A stretch of 64,000 nt of DNA from an uncultured Sphingomonadaceae bacterium (GTDB lineage Bacteria; Pseudomonadota; Alphaproteobacteria; Sphingomonadales; Sphingomonadaceae), in contig CANLCX010000001.1 of the NCBI GenBank assembly GCA_947489315.1, positions 58,501-122,500 on the forward strand, read 5' to 3'. A program made the translations under genes and the position numbers. Shown here one piece after another: positions 32,959 to 44,700 of the stretch. Positions within the stretch are counted from its first letter, which is position 1; every line of letters begins with the position of its first letter. The notes beneath the pieces are model-generated. The model ran no database searches, was not told the DNA's origin, and worked only from the letters and a program-made list of their open reading frames with translations.

Positions 32959-34707
32959 GTGATATCGAAATTGGGGCGGCTCGTCGGCGCGTTTTGCGCA
33001 CTGGCGATTTTTGGTACAACTGCGGGCTATGCACAGCAAATCATAGCGCCAACACGCGATGAGATTGAGCGCGTTGTTCCGTCAACTGACACTGTTCCTC
33101 CGCGCCTCACGATCGAAGATAATGTTGAAAGATCGCCCTGTCCGCTGGACAAGCCGGAATATGACGACATTCGCGTCGATATTGATGACGTTTTTTTCAA
33201 TAATCTGAAAGGCGTGTCCGAGGCTGAAATGCGTCAGGCTTACGCGCCCTATCTGGGCAAATCACAGCCGATTAAAAGAGTGTGCGCCATCCGCGATGCA
33301 GCCGCGACCTTGTTAAGAAGCAAAGGCTATCTGGCCGCTGTAGAAGTTCCAGCGCAGCGGATTGAAGGCGGACAGGTGAAATTCGAAGTGCTCTACGCCC
33401 GCATTACGAATGTGCGTGTGCGTGGCGAAGCAGGGCGCGCGGAAAAGCTGATCGGTAGCTATCTGGCGAAACTTGAAAATGATGAAATTTTCGACCGCAA
33501 CAATGCCGAGCGCTATCTTTTACTGGCCCGCGATCTTCCCGGTTATAACGTCCGGCTGACGTTGCGGCCGGCCGGTACAGGGCCAGGGGAACTTATCGGC
33601 GATGTGACGGTAACCCGAACACCGTTCGAAGTGGATTTGAATATTCAGAATTTGGCAGCGCAAGACACGGGCATCTGGGGAGGTCAACTGCGCGCGCAAT
33701 TTCATGGTCTTACCGGCATGGGCGACACCACAAATATTTCATTTTATTCGACGGCTGAATTTCGTGAGCAGCAAATTTTGCAAGCCGGTCATAGCTTTCG
33801 TGTTGGCGGTGAAGGTTTGCGCTTCAGCGGCCGATTTACCTATGCTTGGACAAAGCCCGATCTGGGAGCCTTTGGCGGCGGGAATACACCTGACCTGACA
33901 GCCCGAACTTTGTTGGCATCGGTTGAGGCGAGCTATCCTTTGATCCGCAGTCAGGCGCGCAACGTCATGGTGTCCGGCGGCTTTGACTATGTGAACCAGA
34001 AGGTGGATTTCATTGCTCCGCTGAGCCAGGATCGTCTGCGTGTTGCCTATGCCCGCATCGATGCCGATGCGGTTGATAGCAAATCAACCGGTGCGCCGCG
34101 TTGGCGCTTAACCGGTAGTTTGGAGCTTCGGCGTGGTTTGAGCATATTGGGCGCGAGCAAGGGCTGTAATCCGCTTTGCCCAGCGGGCGTGACCTTGCCA
34201 AGCCGCATAGATGGTGATCCCACGGCCACGACCATCAGAGCCTCTGCTTCTGCAGAATATGTTGTTTCGCCAAAGCTATCCTTTTTCATTAGGCCCAAAG
34301 CGCAATATGCCTTTGATCCATTGTTCAGTTTTGAAGAATATTCCGGCGGCAATTATACTATCGGCCGTGGCTATGAGCCGGGTGTCATCATCGGTGATGA
34401 TGGCGTTGGTTTTCAACTCGAAGCAAGGGGCCCGCGCATTAGCCCGCCGAAAAGATCCAACATCACGATCCAACCCTTTGCTTTTGCTGATGCCGCATGG
34501 GTTTGGAACAAGGATCGCCCCGGCAATATTGATCCGCAGCGGCTATTGTCCGTTGGCGGCGGCATACGCAGCAGTTTTTCGGACCGCGCGCGATTGGATC
34601 TAACGGTCGCTTTACCTACCCGCGCGGCAGGATTGCAAACCCGCAAGGGTGACGTGCGCTTTCTGATATCATTCACGACCAAGTTACTCCCATGGGGAAA
34701 ACGCTAA
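32959..34707 (+). CDS. TpsB/ShlB/FhaC-type two-partner secretion outer-membrane transporter
   Basis: 582 residues from a GTG with AGGGGA upstream; the signal peptide ends near GYAQQ. A POTRA pair follows (roughly residues 60-220, with GVSEAEMRQAYAPYLG and LLRSKGYLAAVEVPAQ, then YLLLARDLPGYNVRLTLRP). A 16-stranded beta-barrel occupies the rest and ends in FTTKLLPWGKR. FRVGGEGLRFSGRFTYAW looks like the FhaC-family barrel segment. The protein secretes the adjacent TpsA across the outer membrane without ATP. The next gene starts directly after the stop codon, so the pair is coupled. A cysteine pair (NPLCPAG region near residues 398-402) is present in a surface loop, which is uncommon in TpsB proteins and may form a disulfide. 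Confidence 0.92.
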   Translation: MISKLGRLVGAFCALAIFGTTAGYAQQIIAPTRDEIERVVPSTDTVPPRLTIEDNVERSPCPLDKPEYDDIRVDIDDVFFNNLKGVSEAEMRQAYAPYLGKSQPIKRVCAIRDAAATLLRSKGYLAAVEVPAQRIEGGQVKFEVLYARITNVRVRGEAGRAEKLIGSYLAKLENDEIFDRNNAERYLLLARDLPGYNVRLTLRPAGTGPGELIGDVTVTRTPFEVDLNIQNLAAQDTGIWGGQLRAQFHGLTGMGDTTNISFYSTAEFREQQILQAGHSFRVGGEGLRFSGRFTYAWTKPDLGAFGGGNTPDLTARTLLASVEASYPLIRSQARNVMVSGGFDYVNQKVDFIAPLSQDRLRVAYARIDADAVDSKSTGAPRWRLTGSLELRRGLSILGASKGCNPLCPAGVTLPSRIDGDPTATTIRASASAEYVVSPKLSFFIRPKAQYAFDPLFSFEEYSGGNYTIGRGYEPGVIIGDDGVGFQLEARGPRISPPKRSNITIQPFAFADAAWVWNKDRPGNIDPQRLLSVGGGIRSSFSDRARLDLTVALPTRAAGLQTRKGDVRFLISFTTKLLPWGKR

Positions 34708-37700
34708 ATGACCGGTAAATCAAGGCTCTTACATTCGCTTCGCTATCGGCCATTGGGATCCAGCGCAGCCCTTGCCCTTGGCCTTTTCTTTGGCACGTCC
34801 ACAGCTGTCCATGCCCAGATGGCGTTTCAAGGGGTGCCAACCGTCCAATCAGGTGGCGCTACCATCGAATCCAACGCATTTGTTGATACCATCTCGGTTT
34901 TTACAGATCAGGTGGTGATCGATTGGTTGCCCAATGACATGGCAGTGAATGGCGCAGATATTGATTTTCTGCCTGCCATTGGCACAGCTATTTATCAAAG
35001 CGATCCGGAAATGAGCGGCCCGCCAGACTTCACCGTCCTTAACCGGATTGTTCCGGCAGATAATACGCGACCGATCATCCTAAACGGAACCATCATCAGT
35101 CAGATTGGTGATGGTTTAGGTATGTTCAACCCTGGCGGCAATGTCTGGTTTTATGCGCCCGGCGGTATCGTTATCGGCGGGACTGCTGTCATTGATGTGG
35201 GCGGGCTGTTCCTGACCACCGCCGATCCGATTGCTGATCCGGATGGCAATTTTATCGAGCCCGACGGAACAACCAATTTTGCCCCGGCAATCAGCGGTAG
35301 TTTTGCCGAAATAAACGCCGGCGCGTCGATCACGCTGACACCGGAAAACAGCTATGTTGGTATGCTCGCACCCATTGTCACACAATCGGGCGATGTCGAC
35401 GTGAACGGGTCGGCCGCCTATATCGCGGCGGAGCAGGCATCGATTACATTTAATCAGGGCCTGTTTGACATTAACGTCACCATTGGCACCGACGGCGATA
35501 TCCCAACCGGTGTCGCCTTGCGTCATGATGGTGTCACCACCGGTCCTGTCAGCAGCGGCGTGGGCGATAATCACCGCGTCTATGCGGTTGCGGTCCCAAA
35601 AAATAACGCGATCAGCATCGCCATCCAAAATGGCGGCGATATCGGCTTTGATATTGCCGGAGCGGCTGATGTTGTTGGCAATGCGGTGATTTTATCCGCC
35701 GGCCGCAATGTTGCCGGTGATGTCATAGTAGACACGCCGGTCAACGGGATTGATGCGTCGATAGAGATTGAAAATACCAGTTTCACGTCGGCCGTAACCG
35801 CGCGGGCTTCGACCAATATTACGGCGACGGCCAATGCAGGCGCGATGGCATTTGCCTCCAACCTGACATTGCGGGCTGATGATCTTGTCGATGTCATGGC
35901 TAACGGAGCGGGCAGCACGATTACCGTTGATGGCATGACGAATCTAAGCGCCGATGTTCAGGGCGTGGTGGACGGGGAAGACGGGACCGGTGGCGTGATC
36001 GGCATCCTCGGCAGCGGCGGAGCCATTACTTTAAATGGCGATGTCATGCTCAGTGCCAATGGCACGGGCGCCGATAATTTCGGCGTTGGCAAGCTTGGTG
36101 ACGGATTTGGCGGAATAGTCGAGATTGGCGCAGAAGGCGGCGGCTCCGTAAATGTCAGCGGCGCAGTCACGATGTTCGCCGACGGCATTGGCGGTTTTAG
36201 CGGCAGCGGAGTCGATGGCGGTGACGGCATCGGCGGTACCGGCAGACTATTGGCCAATGATGGCAATTCAACCGTATCGATTGACGGCAATTTGTCCATT
36301 TCTGCGGCGAGCAACGGGTCGTCGGGTAATGGCGGATTGAATGACACAAACGGCAATGCCGTTGGCGGCACGATCACTATTTCCGGCACGGGTGGCGCTA
36401 ATAATCTAATCGACATCAGCGGTGTCACAACACTTGGCACGGGCGCATTAGGTGCGGATGCATTTTCTGGCGATGCCGGTTCGGCCCTAGGCGGTGATAT
36501 TACGATCGATGCTGGTTCCGGAACCACATTGAATTTTGTCGGCACGCTCATCGCTGGCGGAATGGTGCAGGGCGGCAATAGCGATGCGCTTGGCGATGGC
36601 GGCGATGTGACTGGTGGTGCGATGTTGATTACAACATCTGACGCAACCGGCATTATAACAACCGGCGCGGATGTGCAGCTAGGAAGCCCAGTCATTGGCG
36701 GTTTTAGCAGCTTGGGCATGTCCGGAACCGCACTAGGTGGTTCGGGCACGATCAGATCTGGCCCAGGCAGCATCACAATAACCGGCCCGGTTGATGTCAA
36801 TGCAGAGGCATTTGGTGAAAACAGCACTTTCGGTGGATCTGTATCACTCGAAACCACCGGCGGCAATTTGACGATCAACGACAACGCCAACCTGAGTGCG
36901 AACGGCATGACCGGATCTGGTTCAAATGACGGCACCGGCGGCAATGCAAGCATCTCCGCCAATGGCGGCATGTTGACAATTGGCGGCACCAGTTTTGCTT
37001 CCGCTGACGGATTGGGTGGTTTCGACGGCGGAGCGGGCGCCGGTAACGGTTTTGGTGGGACGGTAAACTTGCTGGCCGATGGCGGCGGCATTGTGAATCT
37101 GGTTGGTGATGCCACATTCATATCATCCGGTTTGGGAGGAGACAGCATTTCGGCCGGAGGAGGATCTGGTAACGGAACGGCCGGGTCGATTGTTGCTCAG
37201 GCCGGAGCAAATAGTACGGTAAGTGCGACCGCTCAATTGACACTGCAGGCCAATGGATTTGGCGGCGCCAATGATGGCGGCAGTGACGGTGGCGATGGTA
37301 CAGCCGGCACAATTTCAGTGGAAGCAATCGGCGGCGATGCAAGTTTCTTAGTTGGAACGGACACATTTATTTTTGCCGAGGCGCTTGATGCGGGCGATGG
37401 CGGAGCAAACATCAACGGCGGCAATACCCTGGGTGGTTCGGTCACTATCTCCGGCAGTGGCGGTCCCAATAATCTGATCGACCTTGGTGCAACGACCATC
37501 AATGCATTTGCCCAGAATAACAATATCTCGAGCGGCGATGGCGGAACGGCGACGGGCGGCAATATAACCATCACGGCGGATACCGGTACGTCAATGAACT
37601 TCAACGGCCTGATTGGAACGGCATTCGGTACCGGCGGAATGGCTATGGGCGCTGGCGGCGACGGGGCCGGCGGTGCAATCCAACTCTCAACAAATGGCAG

Positions 37701-40700
37701 TCTGGCGAATATTTTCGTCGCTGGAGCGCTCGATCTTTCTGCGGACGGAAACGGCAGCGCTGGTGACAGCGGCGGCGATGGAGTGGGCGGCTTTGTGGGA
37801 ATTTCCGTCGGGCCTGCTAGCACAATAGATATTGTTGGCAATACAATGCTTTCCGGCATTGCCGTTGGTGGCACCTCGATCGGGAATGGCGGCAACGGCG
37901 GCAACGCAACCGGTGGTTCTGCAGATATCACAGCGCTTGGCGGAGGCGACGGTGCGCTGTCTGGCAATGGCTTGAACATTGCGGTTAACGCGACTGGCGG
38001 CATCGGCGGTGCCGGATTTGATGGCGGGACCGCGACCAGCGGAGCGGTGACCATGCAGGCCCGCAATTCGGCAGCCGGTGGTCTCAGCAGCATCAGTTTC
38101 GGTGACACAGCCATCAATAGCACAACCAGCGCGGGCAATGGCGGAAATGCGATCGGCGGTGCCCCCGGTGGCAATGGCGGTGATGCCGTGGCGAGCGGAG
38201 CAATAGCGCTTTTAGGTTCATCGGGTAGCGGCGTTCTGACGCTGGGCAATGTTAACATCAACAGCTCTGCGACAGGCGGCCTTGGAGGCTCTGGCGGTGA
38301 TGGCGGAGTTGGCACGGGCGGCAATGGTGGTTCCGGCGGGTCTGCTACGGCGGCTTTTGTTCAGGTCGGCACCACGAGCGGCATTGACACACCAGCTAAT
38401 TTGGGAGCTGCGACATTTGGCAATATGATCATTACGGCCGATGCGGTGGCAGGCAATGGTGGTGACGGGGGAACGGGCGCGATAGTCGGTGATGGCGGTA
38501 ATGGCGGTGCAGCTTTCGCTGGCGAATTGACATTATTGTCGCGCGGTTCGCCGGTCATTATCGGCGACGTAAACTACACCGCCCAATCGGTCGGCGGTGA
38601 CGGCGGCACAGGCGCCGCGCAAGGCGATGGCGGCGATACGACCGGGCCTGACGCCACTATATTAGTGACGAACCGCTTCAACCGTATCGAACAGGGTTCG
38701 TTAAATGCCGGCAATATCAGTATTTTCAGCACGGCCAACGGCGGCGCAGGCGCTGTTGCGGGAACCAGTGCTGTCGGGATTGGTTTCATTGATATTGTGC
38801 AGGGCACAGCAACGATCGCGTCTTATGATGCGTTTATATCGGGCGATACCGCCGGTGCAGGCGATCCGCCCAGTTTCTTCTCTGCCGTAGATGGCACGCT
38901 TAATGTCACCAATGACCTGACTTTGGTCACCGATAGCAATATCGCGGTCGTGACAGATAGTGGCGCGATTACGATCGGCGGCAACCTCGATCTGGATACC
39001 AACGGCACCTTCGTCGTCAGTAGCGACGGCACGCCACCAGTTAATCCCGGATTGCTGTCCGTCGGGGGCACAACGCTCCTGACGTCAGCCGGGGATGTTG
39101 TCTTGAGCACGAATATCGATGCTGCGGCTGGCTTGACCACTGCGGTCACCGGTGATGTCAGCTTTGGCAACATAGTCAGCGGCGGCGTGATCGATATTGC
39201 TGTCACCGGCAGTTTGCAAGCCGGGAATCTGTCGAGCGTCGGTGATCTTATGCTGGATGCGACCGGCGCGTTGACAACCGGGGATCTGGACAGCACCGGA
39301 GCGGTGATCGTGTCTGCTGATTCTGATCTGATGTTGGGCAATCTGACAGCTGTTGGACCGGTACAGGCGACATCCGTAAGCGGCAACGTGACAGCCCTTG
39401 CTGTAGATACGGATGGTGATGCCATCCTGACCGCCAATGCTGGCGGGGTGACGGCGGGTATCATTGATGCTGGCGCGAATGTTCAAGTCGATGCGCTCAA
39501 TGCCATTACTTTGAGCGACGTTACGGCTGCCATGTCAGCGCAAATCGCTTCTCAGACGGGAGCGATCTCTGGCGGGACTATTGATACGGGCGATGATTTC
39601 ATAGTCGCTCCTTCTGGAACCGCGGACATTGGCTTTGGTGATGTAACCGCTGGCGGGCAGATTGAAATCGAATCCAATGGGGCTCTTGCTCTTGGTGCCG
39701 TGGATAGCGGTATGGACGTCGTGCTTACCGGCACAACCGGTCTTGATACCGGGCTGGTACAGGCCGTTGGAGACGTTGCTATTACATCGGGTGGTCTCGT
39801 CGATGTGCAGGGCATTTCTGCTGGTGGTAATGTTGATCTAACCACCACCGGCAACAGCGCTAGTTTCGGTAATATCGATTCTGCTATGGATATTTTGATC
39901 GACGCCACCGATGCTCTGATCCTCACGGACGCTAATGCAGGCGGTTTGATTGATATTGTGGCTGGCGGCAATGTGCAGACCGGCAGCCTGACCAGTCTTG
40001 ACGACATCAGGCTGGATTCAGATCAATCGATTCTCGGCACCGGCGCGATTATGACGGATGGTGCTTTTGTGTCGCAGGCTTTGGGCAGCGGCAGCTACGG
40101 CAATATCTCTGCACAAGGCGTCGGCAATGGCGGTATATTGGGTATCGCTATTGATGCCGCGGCGGGGATTTCCACCGGCGATCTTTCCACCGGTTCAGCC
40201 GCCATTGGCCTGTTGACGCCGGCGGCCATAGCGACCGGCAATGTCACCAGCGCTACCGATGCCATATTCTTGGCCGGTACTGGGATCACGGCGGGCGCTA
40301 TTAGCACGGCGAATGGTCCGGATAACTTCATATATCTCGCCAACTCCAGCATGGATGCGTTTTTTGGACCTAATGGCGATCCCACACCCTTGTTTGCGCT
40401 TGATCCAGTCGCAACCAGTGGTTCGATAACGATCAACAACGCCGTATCCGGCGGCAATTTGGTTGCGGCCACAGCGGGTGATTTTGTCAGTCAGGGCAAT
40501 ATGGCGCTTTCGACCTTGTTTAGCGTCGAAGCAGCTGGCCTCGCAGGCTTTGGCGGTATCCTGTCCGCGCCGACCATAATGTTGATATCCAGCGATATTG
40601 ATATCGGCGCAAGCGGCGGTCTGGGTGATGAAAATACCAGCGAATTGACGTTGACGAACAATGGCGGCAGCGGTGCTTCCATCGGCGATGTCGCTTCCGG

Positions 40701-41718
40701 CCCGTTGGGCTATGACTTGAGCAATGCCGAGGCAGGCCGTCTCCGCGCCAATATGATCAACATAAGTTCCGATGGTTCGGGCGGGGTCATCATTGGTGAT
40801 CTGGACCTGACCGGTTCCGATGCCATTGGTGCTAATCTGGCTGGTCCGGATGGAACTTTAGAAATATCAACAACAGACAATATCCGGGTTACGGGTAATC
40901 TCAACATAACCGATATGGCCGCCGATAACCTGCTGTCCCTGACCGCCGATACAATCGGTGTCGCCAGCGATACAGGCGGAATCGTGCTCGAAGGCAGTTC
41001 GCCCGGCGGTACATTAAATCTCTCCGCGCGGCATATCCATGTCGGCAGCACGACATTGCTCGACAATCTGGCTGTCGATCCGTTTTTCGATGGCCGGGAT
41101 GATTTATTGGCGCGCGCGACGCCGACAGCCAATCCGGATGGTTCCATTCAGGCCGCCAGCATCACCTTTGCCGCAGAGGATACCCTGCTCATCCAAAATG
41201 TTGGCAGCGGTGGCATAGCTTATGGCTTTTATGCCGAAACCGGTCAGGTCGAAATAATCCCGACTGGCTCGGATAATCTGGATATGGTCATCTATGGCGC
41301 GACGCTCAACATGGATGATACGCAGGTGTTGAATAACGAAGTTCGGGATACGATTTTCCCAGTCGCACCCGCCGATGGCTTCACGGCTGGTTCCGCCATC
41401 AATGGCTGTTTGTTGACGGCATCCGTCTGTTTGGTGGTTAGCAGTGATGACACGCCGATAGCGGTCAGCGTCCGCGATGTTGTCGAGGAACAACCACAGG
41501 CCGTGGAAGAAGAATTATCCGAGGAAGAGAAAGAAGAAGCGGAAGAAAAGGCCACCAGTAAAAGCCCGATTTCACGCACCGTCTCTATCATCAATACCAG
41601 CCCGATGAACAGCACCGGGTCCATATCGGAACCGGTGACCAGCGGCGGCAATCCCAATTTAATGGGTGTCCCGAGCTCGGCGCCATTGGATGACATTAGC
41701 GAGGTGGACGGACTATGA
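34708..41718 (+). CDS. Giant two-partner secretion exoprotein (TpsA, filamentous-haemagglutinin-like)
   Basis: 2336 residues. Signal peptide (1-36, ending VHAQ) and TPS secretion domain to about 290: IVPADNTRPIILNGTIISQI and GNVWFYAPGGIVIGGTAVIDVGG are the conserved core that TpsB recognises. Residues about 400-1390 are Gly/Asn/Asp-rich repeats (GNGGNGG, GGDGVGG) expected to form a long beta-helix. Residues 1400-1950 are shorter, more regular GALTTGDLDSTGAV-like units. A C-terminal region has a C-x6-C pair (C2234, C2241), then a Glu/Lys-rich stretch (about 2256-2280) and a Ser/Gly-rich tail. The pair resembles the cysteines that anchor some TpsA proteins at the surface. No toxin domain is apparent, so adhesin or matrix protein is likelier than a contact-dependent toxin. 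The stop overlaps the CHAT gene by four bases. Confidence 0.92.
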   Translation: MTGKSRLLHSLRYRPLGSSAALALGLFFGTSTAVHAQMAFQGVPTVQSGGATIESNAFVDTISVFTDQVVIDWLPNDMAVNGADIDFLPAIGTAIYQSDPEMSGPPDFTVLNRIVPADNTRPIILNGTIISQIGDGLGMFNPGGNVWFYAPGGIVIGGTAVIDVGGLFLTTADPIADPDGNFIEPDGTTNFAPAISGSFAEINAGASITLTPENSYVGMLAPIVTQSGDVDVNGSAAYIAAEQASITFNQGLFDINVTIGTDGDIPTGVALRHDGVTTGPVSSGVGDNHRVYAVAVPKNNAISIAIQNGGDIGFDIAGAADVVGNAVILSAGRNVAGDVIVDTPVNGIDASIEIENTSFTSAVTARASTNITATANAGAMAFASNLTLRADDLVDVMANGAGSTITVDGMTNLSADVQGVVDGEDGTGGVIGILGSGGAITLNGDVMLSANGTGADNFGVGKLGDGFGGIVEIGAEGGGSVNVSGAVTMFADGIGGFSGSGVDGGDGIGGTGRLLANDGNSTVSIDGNLSISAASNGSSGNGGLNDTNGNAVGGTITISGTGGANNLIDISGVTTLGTGALGADAFSGDAGSALGGDITIDAGSGTTLNFVGTLIAGGMVQGGNSDALGDGGDVTGGAMLITTSDATGIITTGADVQLGSPVIGGFSSLGMSGTALGGSGTIRSGPGSITITGPVDVNAEAFGENSTFGGSVSLETTGGNLTINDNANLSANGMTGSGSNDGTGGNASISANGGMLTIGGTSFASADGLGGFDGGAGAGNGFGGTVNLLADGGGIVNLVGDATFISSGLGGDSISAGGGSGNGTAGSIVAQAGANSTVSATAQLTLQANGFGGANDGGSDGGDGTAGTISVEAIGGDASFLVGTDTFIFAEALDAGDGGANINGGNTLGGSVTISGSGGPNNLIDLGATTINAFAQNNNISSGDGGTATGGNITITADTGTSMNFNGLIGTAFGTGGMAMGAGGDGAGGAIQLSTNGSLANIFVAGALDLSADGNGSAGDSGGDGVGGFVGISVGPASTIDIVGNTMLSGIAVGGTSIGNGGNGGNATGGSADITALGGGDGALSGNGLNIAVNATGGIGGAGFDGGTATSGAVTMQARNSAAGGLSSISFGDTAINSTTSAGNGGNAIGGAPGGNGGDAVASGAIALLGSSGSGVLTLGNVNINSSATGGLGGSGGDGGVGTGGNGGSGGSATAAFVQVGTTSGIDTPANLGAATFGNMIITADAVAGNGGDGGTGAIVGDGGNGGAAFAGELTLLSRGSPVIIGDVNYTAQSVGGDGGTGAAQGDGGDTTGPDATILVTNRFNRIEQGSLNAGNISIFSTANGGAGAVAGTSAVGIGFIDIVQGTATIASYDAFISGDTAGAGDPPSFFSAVDGTLNVTNDLTLVTDSNIAVVTDSGAITIGGNLDLDTNGTFVVSSDGTPPVNPGLLSVGGTTLLTSAGDVVLSTNIDAAAGLTTAVTGDVSFGNIVSGGVIDIAVTGSLQAGNLSSVGDLMLDATGALTTGDLDSTGAVIVSADSDLMLGNLTAVGPVQATSVSGNVTALAVDTDGDAILTANAGGVTAGIIDAGANVQVDALNAITLSDVTAAMSAQIASQTGAISGGTIDTGDDFIVAPSGTADIGFGDVTAGGQIEIESNGALALGAVDSGMDVVLTGTTGLDTGLVQAVGDVAITSGGLVDVQGISAGGNVDLTTTGNSASFGNIDSAMDILIDATDALILTDANAGGLIDIVAGGNVQTGSLTSLDDIRLDSDQSILGTGAIMTDGAFVSQALGSGSYGNISAQGVGNGGILGIAIDAAAGISTGDLSTGSAAIGLLTPAAIATGNVTSATDAIFLAGTGITAGAISTANGPDNFIYLANSSMDAFFGPNGDPTPLFALDPVATSGSITINNAVSGGNLVAATAGDFVSQGNMALSTLFSVEAAGLAGFGGILSAPTIMLISSDIDIGASGGLGDENTSELTLTNNGGSGASIGDVASGPLGYDLSNAEAGRLRANMINISSDGSGGVIIGDLDLTGSDAIGANLAGPDGTLEISTTDNIRVTGNLNITDMAADNLLSLTADTIGVASDTGGIVLEGSSPGGTLNLSARHIHVGSTTLLDNLAVDPFFDGRDDLLARATPTANPDGSIQAASITFAAEDTLLIQNVGSGGIAYGFYAETGQVEIIPTGSDNLDMVIYGATLNMDDTQVLNNEVRDTIFPVAPADGFTAGSAINGCLLTASVCLVVSSDDTPIAVSVRDVVEEQPQAVEEELSEEEKEEAEEKATSKSPISRTVSIINTSPMNSTGSISEPVTSGGNPNLMGVPSSAPLDDISEVDGL

Positions 41719-44700
41719 TCGCACGGAAAAATAAGTTCTCCGCCGCTCTGCTTTTGGGCACGGCGACGGCCATGCTGGCATCGCAACCGGCCATCGCGCG
41801 CGATTTGCCACTATCCGTTCAAGACAGCTTCCGGATCGGCAGCACGGGCGTTTTATGTACCGCCCAAAATGCGCCCAATCTTCCGGGGCTAGAGGGCATG
41901 TTTGACCGCGGTTACCGCATAGTTTGCCGGGACGCGGCGACCAGTGTCGGGACATTCCTGGCGATCCGCGATATCGCAACAGATGCGGTGACGGTGGCCG
42001 GTTTCAAGACATCCGACACGCTGACCTGCCGACCAGAGGGCAAGGCATCGATAGACAATCTCGGGACGGTTTCCGCGACAATTTGCACCAACAGCGTGAC
42101 CCGCATTGATCACCGCATCTATTCGACTGAGCGCGGCAACACGACCTATATTGCCCAGGGACTTGCCGGATATGATTCCGCTCTGCGCCTTGGATTGGCG
42201 GCGCTGGTTTCTGACCAACCTGTTTCTGGTCCGGTCGAGGTCGCCACGACCTCGGTCAGCGATCCGGTTGCTTTTGCGCGTATTCAAGCCGGGTCACTAG
42301 ATATCGAAGGCGCGCGCAGCGAAGCCTATTCGCGCAATCATAGCGGCAGCTATGCCGAAGCATCGGAATTTTTCGAAACATTGGTCGCGCGGGATGGCAG
42401 CAGCACCGGCCGCACCGCAGAATTTTTGGCCAATCAGGGTCTACAGCAATCCAATCTCGGTAATTTTGCCAGTGCGCGGGCGTTGTTTGATCGCGCGGAT
42501 GATTCTGTTGCCGGGCGCGACGGTGTAACCCAAAGGCTGATCCGTAATTTCCGCACGATTCACTTGCTCAACCAACAAAAGGCTGACGCTGCGATCGCGT
42601 TGTTGAAGCGCCCCGTCGTTAAGATTTCTGACGGCGTTGATGGCAATGTCGTTTCATCCGGTGAGATTACATCGAAACTGTCAGACCAAATCAATCGCGA
42701 GAATGAAAACCTGAGACGGGTTGGCGGATTTGACAGCGGATTGAGCGATTTTGAACGCGGTCAGATATTGGACGGTCAGGCGAGCTATTTGCGCGGCGTT
42801 GCCATGCGGATCAACAAAGATTTTAAAGCCGCTGCCGAAGCGCAAAATACAGCGCTGCAAACCATAGAATCTGTGCGAGATGGCCGGGTCATCTCTACCG
42901 CTTGGTTGCGCTCTGATATTCGATCAGAATTGGCACTGACATCAGAGGTTTCGGGCAATCTCGCTTCTGCAAAAGGCCATTTTTCCGAAGCCATTGCGAT
43001 TTTTGAAAGAGAATATCCGCAATCGCCCGCCTTACTGGCGGCCAAAGCGCGCTTTGCTGGATTTCTCGGGCGCAGCGGCTCGGTTGACGAAGCGCTGGCG
43101 CTCTATGCGACGGTCGTAAAGGAAAGCAGCTCGGTTTCCGGAGCCGCGGTTGTGATGCGGGATCTTCTGGGTCCTTATTTTGAACTTCTGACGACTAGAC
43201 CAGCGGGCGATGGCGAGGCATCGGCGGCCATGTTCCTGGCGTCGCAAGCCCTTCAAAGACCCGGTGTGGCGCAAACACAGGCGGCGCTCGCACGCGAACT
43301 TTCAGAAGGCGATGATGAGGCTTCCGCTCTATTCCGCTTGGCAGTTTCCCGCACCCGCGAAATTGCCAGAACCCGAAGTCAGATTGCGCAGCTTTCGTCA
43401 AAAGCCGCGCCCAATGCCAATGATGTTCGCGATCTCAGCTATGCCCGTGATGCGCTAAGCTCGCTGGAGCTGGAGCAAACGCGCCTGCAATCGCAATTGA
43501 GCAAATTTCCCCGTTACCGCGTGCTCGCCCCGCAGGTCATGCAGCTTGATGAATTGCAAGCGCTCCTGAAAACCGGGGAAGCCTATTATAAGGTGAATAT
43601 CGTTGGCGATGCCATATACAGCATTCTCGTGACACCGGATGCTGTCCGCAGCTTTAAAGTTGCCGATGACTTGCCGGCGCTGCAGAAAAATGTGAATGAT
43701 TTGCGCGATTCCATCGTTCGTATCGAATATGGCGCGCCTGCCACCTATCCGTTCAATGTCGAGCTGGCGCGCGCGCTCTATCTGTCCTTGTTCGAGCCGG
43801 TTGCAGCGCAGCTGGCTGATGTCAGCCACCTGATTTACGAACCCGATGGACCGCTGCTGCAACTGCCGCCCTATTTACTGGTTGAGGATCAAGCCAGCGT
43901 TGACGCCTATGTCGAGCGCACGCAGGATATCGATTCAGATCTGTTCGATTTTACCGGCGTGAAATGGTTTGGCAAAGACCGCGATATGTCGATTGCGGTA
44001 TCGCCGCGATCCTTTGCCGAGGTGCGGGCGATTGCGCCATCAACGGGCAAATATAAATATCTTGGGCTAGGCGAAAATGCAGTGCCTGATGCCAACTTGC
44101 AATATACCGCGACGCAGGATGATGAATGCCAGTGGGGCATAGAAACATGGGGCAATCCGATTTCCTCATCCGAGCTTAATCTGGCGAGCAATATTGTCGG
44201 CGCGTCAAAATTAAACGTCGTTACCGGCGCTGGTTTTTCCGACAGCGCGCTATTGGCGCAGGATGATCTCAATGAATATCGCATCATCCATTTTGCGACT
44301 CATGGCCTTGTGACAGCACCCAAACCACAATGTACGGCGCGCCCCGCTTTGGTCACCTCATTTGGTGGCGAAGGATCTGACGGGCTGCTGAGCTTTCAAG
44401 AGATTTTCGATCTGCGGCTCAATGCCGATGTCGTGATCCTGTCGGCCTGCGATACGGCCGGGATGGCCAGCGTTGGTGCGTCACGCGAGGCTGGCGTTGC
44501 CACCGGCGGCAACTATGCCCTGGACGGTCTGGTGCGGGCCTTTGTCGGCGCGGGCGCACGATCGGTTGTCGCCAGTCACTGGCCCGTGCCGGATGATTTT
44601 GATGCGACCGAGCGCCTGATCGGCGGCATGTTCCGCGGTGAAGACGGCGAAGACGATGGGGCGCTGGCGACATCGCTGCGATTGGCGCAACAGAAACTGA

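Noticed and set aside
35958..38324. Long minus-strand open frames inside the TpsA gene (about 360-400 codons each, very proline-rich)
   Set aside because: They are the complement of Gly-rich codons (GGC read as GCC etc.) in the TpsA repeats; no start context, no motif, and they run against the coding strand.
35900..39000. Repeated short motifs inside tpsA as a CRISPR-like or tandem-repeat locus
   Set aside because: The repeats are degenerate Gly/Asn/Asp codons in one open frame, not identical repeats with spacers.
34708..41718. TpsA as a contact-dependent toxin with an immunity gene
   Set aside because: No toxin-type C-terminal domain and no small immunity gene follow; the next gene is a 1024-residue CHAT protein.
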